Source: CAYSGL01 sp964520985 (lineage in GTDB: Bacteria > Pseudomonadota > Alphaproteobacteria > Micavibrionales > Micavibrionaceae). From it: a DNA stretch of 64,000 nt. The translations under genes and the position numbers were made by a program. Positions 15,624-24,234 of the stretch are shown here, in pieces. Position 1 is the first letter of the stretch, and every line of letters begins with the position of its first letter. The notes beneath the pieces are model-generated. The model did no database searches and had not been told where the DNA came from. It was given only the letters and a program-made list of their open reading frames with translations. The stretch covers positions 1,612,001 to 1,676,000 of the forward strand of contig CAZFPB010000001.1 of the NCBI GenBank assembly GCA_964520985.1. The letters run 5' to 3'.

Positions 15624-17507
15624 ATGCAAAATAAAGATTACAATCCGCAAGATCTGCGCAACCTGATGATATTCATCGCGGCCTCGATGCTGCTGTGGTT
15701 TGCCTATGATCATTTTGTGATGCAGCCGAAAGCCGCCGCGATGAAAGCCGCGCATCAGCAGCAAGTAACACAGTTCGCGCAAATGACACCTGCGCAGGTG
15801 GATGCTCAAAAAGAGAAGCCGCGCGCCGATATAATTACGTCGAGCAAACGTATCGCGTTTGATAACGGGACGGTCTACGGCACGATCAACCTGACTGGCG
15901 CACGCCTCGACGATTTGCATCTGCATAATTATTTCACCACGGTTGAAGACAAAGACAATGTTCTGGTTCTCTCTCCTGCTGGTGGCCCCTTCCCGCGCTA
16001 CATTGAATATGGCTGGGTCGCTCAAGGCGAGGGTATTAAGGTGCCGGATGCCAACAGTGTCTGGCAGGTTAAGGATACGAGCAAGCTGACGCCGGAAACG
16101 CCTGTCACCGTCACCTGGAATAACGGCCAGGGCCTGACGTTTGAAAAGACATTTTCGCTTGATAAAGAATATGGTTTCTCGGTTCAGCAGCGTGTTGTGA
16201 ACAATAGTGCGGCCAGCGTTACGTTGTTCCCATTCGCTTTGGTAACAGAGCACGGCCTGCCAGCAGAATATTTCCACCGCTATATCATTCATGAAGGCCC
16301 GGTCGGCTACATTGGCGGCGAGCTGGCTGAGCGTAAATATGATGACGTCAAAGAAAAGCCGCAGGAAAGCTTTGATGCCAGCACAGGCTGGATTGGCATT
16401 ACCGAGAAATACTGGCTGGCGGCATTGGTGCCACCACAAGATGAAGCTGCAAAATATCGCTTCATTCATACAAAGGCCAATCTGCCGGGCGCCAAAGATA
16501 AATATCAGACAGACATCATGGGCGCAGGGCGTACGGTTGCTGCCGGTGAGAGCGCTGATTACACGATCAACAGCTATGTCGGCGCCAAGAAAGTGGCGAC
16601 GCTGGAAAGCTATGGTGAAAAATGGGGCGTCTCTCACTTCGATCTCGCGGTTGATTTCGGCATCTTCTATTTCCTGACACGGCCGTTCTTCTTCATCCTG
16701 AATTTCCTGTACGGGCTGGTCGGCAATTTTGGGGTGGCTATTATTCTGTTCACTGTCATGCTGCGTATCTGTGTATTCCCGCTGGCCAACACCTCGTTCA
16801 AATCTTTTGCCAAGCTGCGTCAGGTCAGCCCGCAAATGTATGAACTGCGCGAAACATACAAAGACGATAAACAAAAGCTGCAACAGGAACTGGTTGCCCT
16901 CTATCAGCGCGAAAAAGTCAACCCGATGGCGGGCTGCCTGCCCATCCTTGTGCAAATTCCGATTTTCTTTGCCTTGTTCAAAGTTCTCTCCAACACCATC
17001 GAAATGCGTCACGCGCCGTTCTTTGGCTGGATTCAGGATTTGTCCGCGCCGGATCCAACTAGCATTTTCAATCTCTTTGGCCTGATCCCGTGGACGCCAC
17101 CACAATTCCTGATGATCGGCATCTGGCCTATCCTGATGCTGCTCACCATGATCGTGCAGCGCAAGCTCTCCCCGCCGCCGCAGGATAAGACACAAGCGAT
17201 GGTCATTAACCTGATGCCGTGGATGATGACCTTCATTCTGGCCGGGTTTGCTTCGGGTCTCGTCATCTACTGGACATTCAACAACCTGCTGTCCGTTATT
17301 CAGCAATACATCATCATGCGCCGCATGGGCGTAGATGTGCATCTCTTCTCGAAAGACAAAGAGAATGAGAAGATGGAAAAAGCCGTCATGGAAGGCCCCT
17401 CCATCCATCCGGAAGCGGAACTGGTGGAGGAACAGGTGGAAGACGCCATCTTTGGCGATGATGACACCAAAAAAGCCAGTCTCAAGCGCGTTAAAAAGAA
17501 AAAATGA
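15624..17507 (+). CDS. yidC: Membrane protein insertase YidC
   Basis: Oxa1/YidC insertase for inner-membrane proteins, alone or with SecYEG. 627 residues: an N-terminal membrane anchor (about 14-32), the large periplasmic beta-sandwich domain of Gram-negative YidC (about 60-345), and the conserved five-helix insertase core (about 355-575) with NFGVAIILFTVMLRI and NPMAGCLPILVQIPIFFALFK. The C-terminal tail is basic (KKASLKRVKKKK), as needed for ribosome contact. Normally engB follows directly; here about 3.1 kb of three other genes intervene. Confidence 0.97.
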   Translation: MQNKDYNPQDLRNLMIFIAASMLLWFAYDHFVMQPKAAAMKAAHQQQVTQFAQMTPAQVDAQKEKPRADIITSSKRIAFDNGTVYGTINLTGARLDDLHLHNYFTTVEDKDNVLVLSPAGGPFPRYIEYGWVAQGEGIKVPDANSVWQVKDTSKLTPETPVTVTWNNGQGLTFEKTFSLDKEYGFSVQQRVVNNSAASVTLFPFALVTEHGLPAEYFHRYIIHEGPVGYIGGELAERKYDDVKEKPQESFDASTGWIGITEKYWLAALVPPQDEAAKYRFIHTKANLPGAKDKYQTDIMGAGRTVAAGESADYTINSYVGAKKVATLESYGEKWGVSHFDLAVDFGIFYFLTRPFFFILNFLYGLVGNFGVAIILFTVMLRICVFPLANTSFKSFAKLRQVSPQMYELRETYKDDKQKLQQELVALYQREKVNPMAGCLPILVQIPIFFALFKVLSNTIEMRHAPFFGWIQDLSAPDPTSIFNLFGLIPWTPPQFLMIGIWPILMLLTMIVQRKLSPPPQDKTQAMVINLMPWMMTFILAGFASGLVIYWTFNNLLSVIQQYIIMRRMGVDVHLFSKDKENEKMEKAVMEGPSIHPEAELVEEQVEDAIFGDDDTKKASLKRVKKKK

Positions 17508-17514
17508 TAAGTAT

Positions 17515-17545
17515 ACAAAGGGCTTAACGGTCCTTTGTGCCTCCT
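17515..17545 (+). terminator. Weak terminator after yidC
   Basis: ACAAAGG (17515-17521) pairs with CCTTTGT (17532-17538) and is followed by a pyrimidine-rich GCCTCCTTTTATT. The stem is short, so termination may be partial. Confidence 0.5.
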
Positions 17546-17655
17546 TTTATTCATACAATTTTAAACAATCTCACCGATAATGGTAAGATCAGGGTGGAGT
17601 GTATGCGCATTACGGCGCTGCTCTGTCGAGGGGAATTGTTTAAGGGGACTTCTTA

Positions 17656-19269
17656 ATGTCACAGACAACAGGCGCGAATGGTATGGGGTTGGTACGGTCA
17701 GCGATGCTGATGGCGGCTCTTTTGGTCACAGCTTGCTTGCCCGACAGCGATGGTTTGAGTGAAAAGCGCCTGGCTGAATTCGCGCAAAACGAAGCTAAAT
17801 CCTACGCCGCATCCTTTTCAACCTTTACATCACAAAGCCAAAAGATTCTGTCCAAAAATGCTGCGTTTCAAGATGGTTCTTTGCCACAAGGCCTGGTTGG
17901 CCGGTCCAGTGATAGAACGATGTCTTACGGTTATTGCGCGGACGGTGCAAACCACATGATTGTTTCATGGATGAATACGACCGCGCCTACAGGTAGTTTT
18001 GGTATCAAGGGGCTGGGTGAAGGTGCAGGTTCCGTCATTGTGGATGCGCTGGGTCAATTCTCTACCCCGGAAACGATCGGTTATTTCAACAATAATGCGG
18101 TGGAATTGAGAGGGCCGCGGGACAATGGCCTGAGTCGCCTGCAACTCCCGGCCACTTGCGCCCTGGCTATCCCGCCCGGCGCGCCGGTCATGCTGGTTGA
18201 AAATATGGCGGCCCCGAACGCGGCGATGGATACCGTGAATTCGTACGTTTATAAAACGGTCAACTGTCCAGATGGTCAAATCGGCTTTATGACCAAGAGC
18301 TGTAAAAAGACGAGTGCCACCAGCTGCAATCCCGAAAACGATGCGGGATGGGATCCGGTAGGTAAAGGCGGCTGTAATGAGAAAGTTAGCGAGCGAACCG
18401 TTACTATCAGCTCCAATAGCAACAGCCTTATTGGCGCGCTTGATCTGAGTAGATCGGGCAACAACATTGAAAAAGCATTGAATAACTTATCCGATGCAAA
18501 ATGTATGAACGTCAAGAGAACCGAAAAAGTCAAAGACCGTACTGGAAAATTGGTCGACAAAGAAATTGAAATGGCTGACAGCTGCGATACGGCCAATATT
18601 AAAATCACCAAATATGACGGCCCTGAACAAACCGAAGTCACCAACAAGATCGAACGGACAGAAACCGTCGAGGCTTCCTGCGGCGGCGAAGCGCCTGATA
18701 CCGTAGCAGGTAGCTTAGCCTTCAACGGAAAACGGTACACTGGTAATCTGACCTTTGCAGAATGGACCGGAAAATCTGTCTATATGCGCCATATTTATAA
18801 AGCAGTGGCTGAAACCAACGATGCGGGCAAGAAACATGGGGAGACAACTCAGCGCGGTCCGTGGTTTGGCGGCACGCTCGCCTGCACGCGTGCTGAGACG
18901 TTTGTCATCGCTTGCAACAAATTATTCCCGCAATATAACGACAGCGTTCGATACGAAATTGTTTCAGGTGCGGGAGTAACGTTCAGACGTACAAACAGGG
19001 TCAATGGCTGGAAAGACGCCGACAAAATGATACCTAACGATTCTCTCAGCCGGGATCAAAACTGGACTATGTCGACAGTGAATTGTGTTTGGGACGAAGT
19101 GCGAACATTCGACTGTCCTCAGCACAGATTGAAACAGCTTGGGATCAACAAGCGCCGCATCACGGCAACGAAAAATAATTTTAGCCAGCCAACTGTTGCC
19201 GCATGGCGCAAGGTAACACAGCTGAAATGCGAAAAAACAAAGACAGATACAAAATCTTGCCCGGGTTAG
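17656..19269 (+). CDS. Large cysteine-rich lipoprotein of unknown function
   Basis: 537 residues. The lipobox LVTAC (C27) follows a short hydrophobic segment, so the mature protein is probably lipid-anchored; M10 (17683) is a possible alternative start. AAGGGG lies upstream of the ATG. The mature part contains many cysteines spread along its length (for example VNCPDGQIGF, KSCKKTSATSC, GGTLACTRAETFVIACN, RTFDCPQ, QLKCEK, KSCPG), a pattern of a disulfide-rich exported domain protein. There are no repeats or known enzyme motifs that I can identify. It is the first of three exported-protein genes that separate yidC from engB; codon-level composition is somewhat more AT-rich than yidC. The function is unknown. 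Confidence 0.8.
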   Translation: MSQTTGANGMGLVRSAMLMAALLVTACLPDSDGLSEKRLAEFAQNEAKSYAASFSTFTSQSQKILSKNAAFQDGSLPQGLVGRSSDRTMSYGYCADGANHMIVSWMNTTAPTGSFGIKGLGEGAGSVIVDALGQFSTPETIGYFNNNAVELRGPRDNGLSRLQLPATCALAIPPGAPVMLVENMAAPNAAMDTVNSYVYKTVNCPDGQIGFMTKSCKKTSATSCNPENDAGWDPVGKGGCNEKVSERTVTISSNSNSLIGALDLSRSGNNIEKALNNLSDAKCMNVKRTEKVKDRTGKLVDKEIEMADSCDTANIKITKYDGPEQTEVTNKIERTETVEASCGGEAPDTVAGSLAFNGKRYTGNLTFAEWTGKSVYMRHIYKAVAETNDAGKKHGETTQRGPWFGGTLACTRAETFVIACNKLFPQYNDSVRYEIVSGAGVTFRRTNRVNGWKDADKMIPNDSLSRDQNWTMSTVNCVWDEVRTFDCPQHRLKQLGINKRRITATKNNFSQPTVAAWRKVTQLKCEKTKTDTKSCPG

Positions 19270-19313
19270 TAGGATCGTAATTGGAAGCCGTACAAGAAAG
19301 TAGAGCACATATC

Positions 19314-20150
19314 ATGCGACAAACATTATTAATCACAACTGCTTTGTCCAGTTTAGCTTTTATGGGAGTGCCTTTGAGCGCGCATGCCGCGATTACGACG
19401 ACAACTACGACAACGTACACCTATGATTTCCCAAGCAGCACGCCTACTTCCAGAGAAGATATCCGTGTCGATACGAACTGCCCTGTGCGATATAACGACG
19501 GCGGTGGAGGGGGTGACCGTGGTGGCGGTGACAGCGGCGGTAGTTATGGCGATTCCGATGGCGATGGTGTTTCAGATTCGGGCGGCTATACAAGTGACCC
19601 GCCCGGCTCCGACGATGGTTGGGGTGACGGCGGTCAAACACAGAGCTCTCCCGGGCAAGATTCGTGGGGTGGTGGTGGCGGCGGTAGCGATAGTGCGGGC
19701 CGTGTGATCTGCACCTATTTCTATCAAAAAGGTGAACTGGACGCGCCTACCTATTACGCGGACATGGAGTATACACGCACCTATTTACGGGGTGCGACAG
19801 TGCGCGGTTATCATTTTTGGGCAATTCCCTATGCACGTGCCATGCGGACAAATCCCGGAGGATGGCTGGAAGCAATTATTCGTCCTGTGACCATTCACCG
19901 AGCGCGTGAACTGGCCTATCAAATGGGTGTTGCAGGCAGTCAGCCGGATTATTTGGGAAAAGCATTCCGCCTACTTATCGAACCACTTTGCCTGTTGATT
20001 GGTCAGTTCGTAAGTGAAGGGCAATGGCACAAGCTTTATAGTCCAGAAGAAATGAAAGCTTATGCAGCGGACTACCAAATCTATAACGCAAGGCGCACCT
20101 TTGAAGAAAACATACATATTTACCGTTTAGCCGGAATGATACATCAATAG
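19314..20150 (+). CDS. Exported Gly/Asp-rich protein with conserved C-terminal domain
   Basis: 278 residues from ATG 19314 (the frame opens at TTG 19281, but the ATG gives a clean signal peptide ending SAHA|AI). Immediately after the signal peptide lies ITTTTTTTYTYDFP, then a Gly/Asp/Ser-rich spacer including DSDGDGVSD, which looks like a single EF-hand/thrombospondin-3 type calcium loop. The C-terminal 130 residues form a helical, Tyr/Arg-rich domain starting at VICTYFYQKGEL, with MEYTRTYL, VRGYHFWAIPYARAM and ARELAYQMG. From memory this C-terminal type recurs at the ends of otherwise unrelated alphaproteobacterial proteins, but I cannot name it. Paralogous to the next gene in the first 120 residues. 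Confidence 0.78.
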   Translation: MRQTLLITTALSSLAFMGVPLSAHAAITTTTTTTYTYDFPSSTPTSREDIRVDTNCPVRYNDGGGGGDRGGGDSGGSYGDSDGDGVSDSGGYTSDPPGSDDGWGDGGQTQSSPGQDSWGGGGGGSDSAGRVICTYFYQKGELDAPTYYADMEYTRTYLRGATVRGYHFWAIPYARAMRTNPGGWLEAIIRPVTIHRARELAYQMGVAGSQPDYLGKAFRLLIEPLCLLIGQFVSEGQWHKLYSPEEMKAYAADYQIYNARRTFEENIHIYRLAGMIHQ

Positions 20151-20211
20151 CAGGGTATTTATTGAGGCTGATCTCTTGGCTAGATTAATTTTTATTTAGA
20201 TAAAGAAAATT

Positions 20212-20586
20212 ATGAAACAGGCATCTTTAATTATTTTTGCTTCATTATGTTTGACGCTTCTCTTCACTGCAGTTACAGCGCAGGCTGCAATTACAACGAC
20301 GACGACGACTACTTTCACGTATGATTTTCCTGACAGCATACCAACCTCCCGCGAGGATATTCAGGTTCAGAAAGACTGCCCTATACAATATAACGATGGC
20401 GGTGGAGGCGGAGGCGGCGACAACAACGACAATGGCGGTAGTTACGGCGACTCGGATGGCGATGGCGTTTCTGATGCCGGCGGTTATACCAGTGATCCAC
20501 CCGGTTCAGATGATGGCTGGGGTGACGGAGGTCAGACGCAAAGTTCCCCCGGCCAGGATTCTTGGGGTGGCGGTGGATTGTGGTAA
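20212..20586 (+). CDS. Short paralogue of the 19314 gene lacking the C-terminal domain
   Basis: 124 residues with its own signal peptide (cleavage TAQA|AI) followed by ITTTTTTTFTYDFPDS, PTSREDI, DCPIQYNDGGGG, then GDSDGDGVSDAGGYTSD and DGWGDGGQTQSS: nearly residue-for-residue the same as the upstream gene through GQDSWGGGG, where it ends as LW-stop. The C-terminal domain is missing. A second frame continues past this stop to 20650, so a frameshift or a recombination junction near the Gly-rich run is possible. Either a functional short secreted protein or a decaying duplicate. Confidence 0.65.
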   Translation: MKQASLIIFASLCLTLLFTAVTAQAAITTTTTTTFTYDFPDSIPTSREDIQVQKDCPIQYNDGGGGGGGDNNDNGGSYGDSDGDGVSDAGGYTSDPPGSDDGWGDGGQTQSSPGQDSWGGGGLW

Positions 20587-20659
20587 TCCCAAGGGCGCTA
20601 AGACTGGTACGCCGATAATATTATTCGATCTGCTGGGGGAAATCTGGTAGTCATGCGCT

Positions 20660-21268
20660 ATGCAAAGCGATGACATAAAGAGAGCGCAGCTCCTCACCAA
20701 AGCAGAATTTATTCTTGGTATGGTTGATCTCAGCCAACTGCCGGAAAGCGATGTGCCTGAAATTGCTTTTGCGGGTCGCTCCAATGTCGGCAAATCCTCC
20801 CTTTTGAATGCTTTAACGGGTCGCAAAGCACTGGCCCGCACGTCCAATACACCGGGCCGCACACAGCAACTCAATTTTTTCAATGTTGATAACCAGCTGT
20901 ATCTGGTGGATATGCCCGGCTATGGCTACGCCAAAGTGTCCAAAAAAATGCGCTCGTCCTGGGACAGCCTGATTTTTGATTACCTGCGTGGGCGCCCCAA
21001 TCTGAAATGCGTTTTCGTGTTGATCGATTCCCGCCATGGGATAAAAGAGAGTGATACTATGATTATGGAAATGCTTGATGATGCGGCCGTGTCCTACCGC
21101 ATTGTCCTGACCAAAATCGATAAAGAAAAAAATACCAAGCCTGTCATCGAGGCTGTCGAGGCCGAACTCAAAAATCACCCGGCTGCCTGGCCTTATGTTT
21201 ACATAACAAGTTCTGATGAAAAAATTGGTATGGAAGAACTGCAAAAGACCATCTTTGATTTTCTGTAA
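20660..21268 (+). CDS. engB: Ribosome biogenesis GTPase YihA/YsxC
   Basis: Essential GTPase acting in late 50S subunit assembly. 202 residues with G1 GRSNVGKSS (residues 39-47), G3 DMPGYG and G4 TKID in order; the family-typical RTSNTPGRTQQLNFF switch I segment is intact. In most alphaproteobacteria engB directly follows yidC, so this placement marks the far border of the three-gene insertion. The ribosome binding site is weak. Confidence 0.96.
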   Translation: MQSDDIKRAQLLTKAEFILGMVDLSQLPESDVPEIAFAGRSNVGKSSLLNALTGRKALARTSNTPGRTQQLNFFNVDNQLYLVDMPGYGYAKVSKKMRSSWDSLIFDYLRGRPNLKCVFVLIDSRHGIKESDTMIMEMLDDAAVSYRIVLTKIDKEKNTKPVIEAVEAELKNHPAAWPYVYITSSDEKIGMEELQKTIFDFL

Positions 21269-21349
21269 TATCAATAAAATCTAATTTTTCTTGCGCTTTT
21301 GGTTATTATGGATAAAGTCTCTTTAGGGAATTTATTCAAGGAGAAGACA

Positions 21350-21682
21350 ATGAAATTTTTAAAAGAAGCAATAGCTGCCGGTTTCGCTTTAGTCTCGGTT
21401 GCCGCCACAACGGAGCAAACTGAAGCAGCGCCAAAGAGCTTTTATGCAACGGCATGCACTAAAGATAGCATCTCTGTCCGCCGCCAATTTTCTGCTGAAG
21501 CAAATGAGCAAAGCGCAATCAAAAGCGCCTATTCAAGCGTCGTCAGCAGCAGAACAGCAGCGCAGGTCAGAACTCCAGATGCCTGGAATGCAATGCGAGC
21601 TGCTGCCGCAAAAAAAGGGGTAAACTTTGGGCCCGCCAATTTAATCAAGGGAAAACAATTTGAAAGTAAGCCGGGCTGCTAG
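21350..21682 (+). CDS. Small exported protein of unknown function
   Basis: 110 residues from ATG 21350, chosen because AAGGAGAAG precedes it at ideal spacing and because it gives a signal peptide (cleavage near TEA|APK); the frame is open 17 codons further upstream without a better site. Mature part about 85 residues, Ala/Ser/Lys-rich with two cysteines (ATACTKD and the terminal KPGC), probably one disulfide. No family recognised. A strong terminator follows. Confidence 0.72.
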   Translation: MKFLKEAIAAGFALVSVAATTEQTEAAPKSFYATACTKDSISVRRQFSAEANEQSAIKSAYSSVVSSRTAAQVRTPDAWNAMRAAAAKKGVNFGPANLIKGKQFESKPGC

Positions 21683-21721
21683 TTTAAGATCAAATGTTCA
21701 ACCACATATAATTTACCAACA

Positions 21722-21749
21722 AAAAAACCCGGCCTAAGCCGGGTTTTTT
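21722..21749. terminator. Bidirectional terminator
   Basis: AAAAAACCCGGC-CTAA-GCCGGGTTTTTT is a perfect 12-bp stem with poly-T on both strands. It serves the 21350 gene and the convergent 21748 gene, whose stop codon it touches. Confidence 0.92.
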
Positions 21750-22428
21750 ATTGCGCGCCGACGATTGAGTAAAAACTCCATTGCGTACCGGCGACATTAC
21801 TGACGCACAAAGACGCTTTATCGTAGCAGGTCGGGCATATAGCTTGCGTCAGCGTGCCATTACCCAGGGAATGATTGATGCCGGCAACCAGATAATAAGC
21901 CGTGTTGGCGCCCATCGTGGGAATCGTTGCGCTACCGATTAATTTTTTATTCAAGGCGGTGCATAACGGCTTGGTAATAGAGTGGGCGGTCAGAATGATA
22001 TCCTGCGCCGTGCTGGGCGTTCCTTCTACAGTGTTGAACCGGCCAATATACCAGCCGGGCGTTGGGTTTGTGGCCGCACTGAATATTTTCGGGTTATAGG
22101 CCGGTGCGTTGATCCCGCCGCCTTTGGGGTGAAAGACGTTGGCCATGGGCGTCAATGTTTCGAAGTTGGAGCTGGCGGGGTTAATAAACACCATGCTGCT
22201 GTAAGGCGTCCCTAGAGAAGCAATCTGATCGATCGCGGCGCCGACCACACCAGAGTAGGTCATCATATCCTGCACCTGCAGTGCGATCTGCTCGTCAGTC
22301 GTTGATTGTCCTTCCGCCTGCTGGTTTTGACGACTTAAGACCAACGTCAGCCCGCCAAACAGCACGATGGCGATGAGGATATAGATCATAATGTTGCCGC
22401 TCTCGCGGCTTTGCTGTGGTGAAAACAT
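21748..22428 (-). CDS. Pilin-like membrane-anchored protein of unknown function
   Basis: 226 residues from ATG 22428 (AAGGGATG lies upstream; earlier ATGs at 22440 and 22470 would collide with the rmuC start). After a short polar head (FSPQQSRESGN) comes one hydrophobic helix (about 14-33, IMIYILIAIVLFGGLTLVL) and then a soluble domain of about 190 residues with four cysteines near the end (AICPTCYDKASLC). The head-plus-helix arrangement resembles type IV pilin-like proteins, but the prepilin Gly/Glu5 motif is not clear. No function can be assigned. Divergent from rmuC with only 40 bp between. Confidence 0.72.
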   Translation of the reverse strand: MFSPQQSRESGNIMIYILIAIVLFGGLTLVLSRQNQQAEGQSTTDEQIALQVQDMMTYSGVVGAAIDQIASLGTPYSSMVFINPASSNFETLTPMANVFHPKGGGINAPAYNPKIFSAATNPTPGWYIGRFNTVEGTPSTAQDIILTAHSITKPLCTALNKKLIGSATIPTMGANTAYYLVAGINHSLGNGTLTQAICPTCYDKASLCVSNVAGTQWSFYSIVGAQ

Positions 22429-22468
22429 ATGGCAATTCATCCCTTGACCCATTACACTCCAGTCTATC

Positions 22469-23713
22469 ATGAATGGCGCAGCACACGATCAGATAATTTC
22501 GCTGGATATGGCTTCCATGGCGCTTGGCGCCGCGGGAGGCTTCCTGCTGGCGGCCTGTTTTGGCCTTATCTGGCTGGCCTCTTTGTCCCGCCAAAAAGCG
22601 GCTTTGGAGGCCCGCCTCGATAGTGAGCGTAATGCCATGGAAGGCCATTTCCAAGGGCTGGCGCAGGCTGCCCTGAAAAGCAACGCCGAAAGTTTTCTCA
22701 CGATCGCACAGGAAAAACTGAAACAGGCGCAGTCCGACGGCGCGCATGATCTTGATAAACGCTCGGAAGCCATCTCCCAGATGGTCAAGCCGGTGGAAAA
22801 ATATCTCGAGCAACTCAAAGGCGCGGTCGATCAGATTAACGGCACGGATAAACTAATCCGCGATGATTTACGCAATCTGCAAAGCGAAACAGCCAAGCTG
22901 ACCGGCGCGCTCAAAAATCCGGCCGCGCAGGGCAAGTGGGGCGAGTTCGTACTTGAGCGCCTGCTCGATAAAGCCAACCTGATTAAAGGTATTCACTATG
23001 AAACGCAGGTCGTCATGGAGGGCGTCGATGGCGCCCGTCAGCGTCCTGACGTCGTGATCCGTATGCAGGATGGTTTCAACATCGTCATAGATGCCAAAGC
23101 GCCGATTACTGAATTCGTCAACCGCATGGATGACGAGATGACGGAAGCCGGTCGCATGGATCTGGCGCGTCATATGGCGCGCGCGGTGCGCACGCACATC
23201 AAGGCGCTAGGTAACCGCAGTTACTGGGAGCAGCTCGACAGCCCGGATTTCGTCGTGCTGTTCCTGCCGTCCGAGCATTTGTTTTCCAGTGCGCTGATGG
23301 CAGACCCCAACCTTGTGGACTACGCCGCGGAAAATCAGGTGGTTGTGGCTTCGCCAACCTTGATGATCTCGCTGTTGCGCGTCGTTGGCTTAAGCTGGCG
23401 TCAGGCGGCTTTGGCGAAAAATGCACAGGAAATTTCCAAGCTGGGCGGCGAGCTGTATGAGCGTATTTCTTCCTTCAAAGGCCATTTGGAAAAAATCGGC
23501 AAGGGCATTGAAGGCGCGCTCGGCGCGTATAATAAAGCGGTGGGCGCCATTGATTCCCGCGTGCTTGTGAGTGCGCGCAAATTACGGGAGTTGCAGGGCG
23601 CTGAACCTGGTGATATGGAAGCGCCAGCCATGATCGAAACGGCCGCGCGGCCTTTAAGCGCGCCGCACGATCAGGATAACGACGACGAACACACAGCACG
23701 GTATGGGTCATGA
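22469..23713 (+). CDS. rmuC: DNA recombination protein RmuC
   Basis: RmuC family protein (PD-(D/E)XK-like nuclease fold) linked to limiting DNA inversions and rearrangements. 414 residues: an N-terminal membrane helix (about 16-35), a coiled coil (about 40-150, alanine/lysine/glutamine-rich) and the RmuC domain with GKWGEFVLERLLDKA, RPDVVIRMQDG and VIDAKAPI, the last carrying the predicted active-site D-x-K. Heads the rmuC-def-fmt-truA operon; its stop overlaps the def start by 4 bp. Confidence 0.93.
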   Translation: MNGAAHDQIISLDMASMALGAAGGFLLAACFGLIWLASLSRQKAALEARLDSERNAMEGHFQGLAQAALKSNAESFLTIAQEKLKQAQSDGAHDLDKRSEAISQMVKPVEKYLEQLKGAVDQINGTDKLIRDDLRNLQSETAKLTGALKNPAAQGKWGEFVLERLLDKANLIKGIHYETQVVMEGVDGARQRPDVVIRMQDGFNIVIDAKAPITEFVNRMDDEMTEAGRMDLARHMARAVRTHIKALGNRSYWEQLDSPDFVVLFLPSEHLFSSALMADPNLVDYAAENQVVVASPTLMISLLRVVGLSWRQAALAKNAQEISKLGGELYERISSFKGHLEKIGKGIEGALGAYNKAVGAIDSRVLVSARKLRELQGAEPGDMEAPAMIETAARPLSAPHDQDNDDEHTARYGS

Positions 23714-24234
23714 GTGATATTTACAGCGTAATTATGGTTCCGGACCCGGTTCTGAAACAAACAGCCCAGCCGGTTGCGAATATTGACGCCGCCACGCGCG
23801 CGCAACTCGACAAGATGCTGCGCACCATGTATGCGGCGCAGGGAATCGGCCTTGCCGCCAATCAGGTCGGTTTGCTCAACCGTGTGCTGGTCATGGACAT
23901 CGCGCAACGTGAAGACGACACCGCTAGCCGTCAGCCGATCTTTATGGTCAATCCGGAAATCATCTGGAAGAGTGAAGAGCCAAGCGTGTGGGAAGAAGGC
24001 TGTCTTTCGATTCCCGGCCAATATGCCGAAGTCGAGCGGCCCAAAATTATCCGCGTCAAATATTTTGATTATGATGGCAAGGAAGCGGAAGGCGAATTCT
24101 CCGATCTGGGCTCGCACTGCGTCCAGCATGAGATCGATCATCTGAACGGCACGCTGTTTGTCGATTACCTCTCCTCGCTGAAGCGCAATATGATTTTGAA
24201 AAAAGTCGCTAAGGCGCAAAAAGAGGCAATGTAG
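23710..24234 (+). CDS. def: Peptide deformylase
   Basis: Removes the N-formyl group from nascent proteins. 174 residues with the three diagnostic motifs: GIGLAA (45-50), EGCLS with metal ligand C98, and HEIDH with H140 and H144 as metal ligands and E141 as catalytic base. ATGA overlap with rmuC, and a one-base overlap with the GTG of fmt. The pairing with the formyltransferase is the standard functional couple. Confidence 0.98.
   Translation: MSDIYSVIMVPDPVLKQTAQPVANIDAATRAQLDKMLRTMYAAQGIGLAANQVGLLNRVLVMDIAQREDDTASRQPIFMVNPEIIWKSEEPSVWEEGCLSIPGQYAEVERPKIIRVKYFDYDGKEAEGEFSDLGSHCVQHEIDHLNGTLFVDYLSSLKRNMILKKVAKAQKEAM

Noticed and set aside
15597..17408. A 603-codon open frame on the minus strand opposite yidC
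   Set aside because: The plus-strand YidC is certain; the antisense product is His/Arg/Asp-rich without any family likeness and arises from codon bias.
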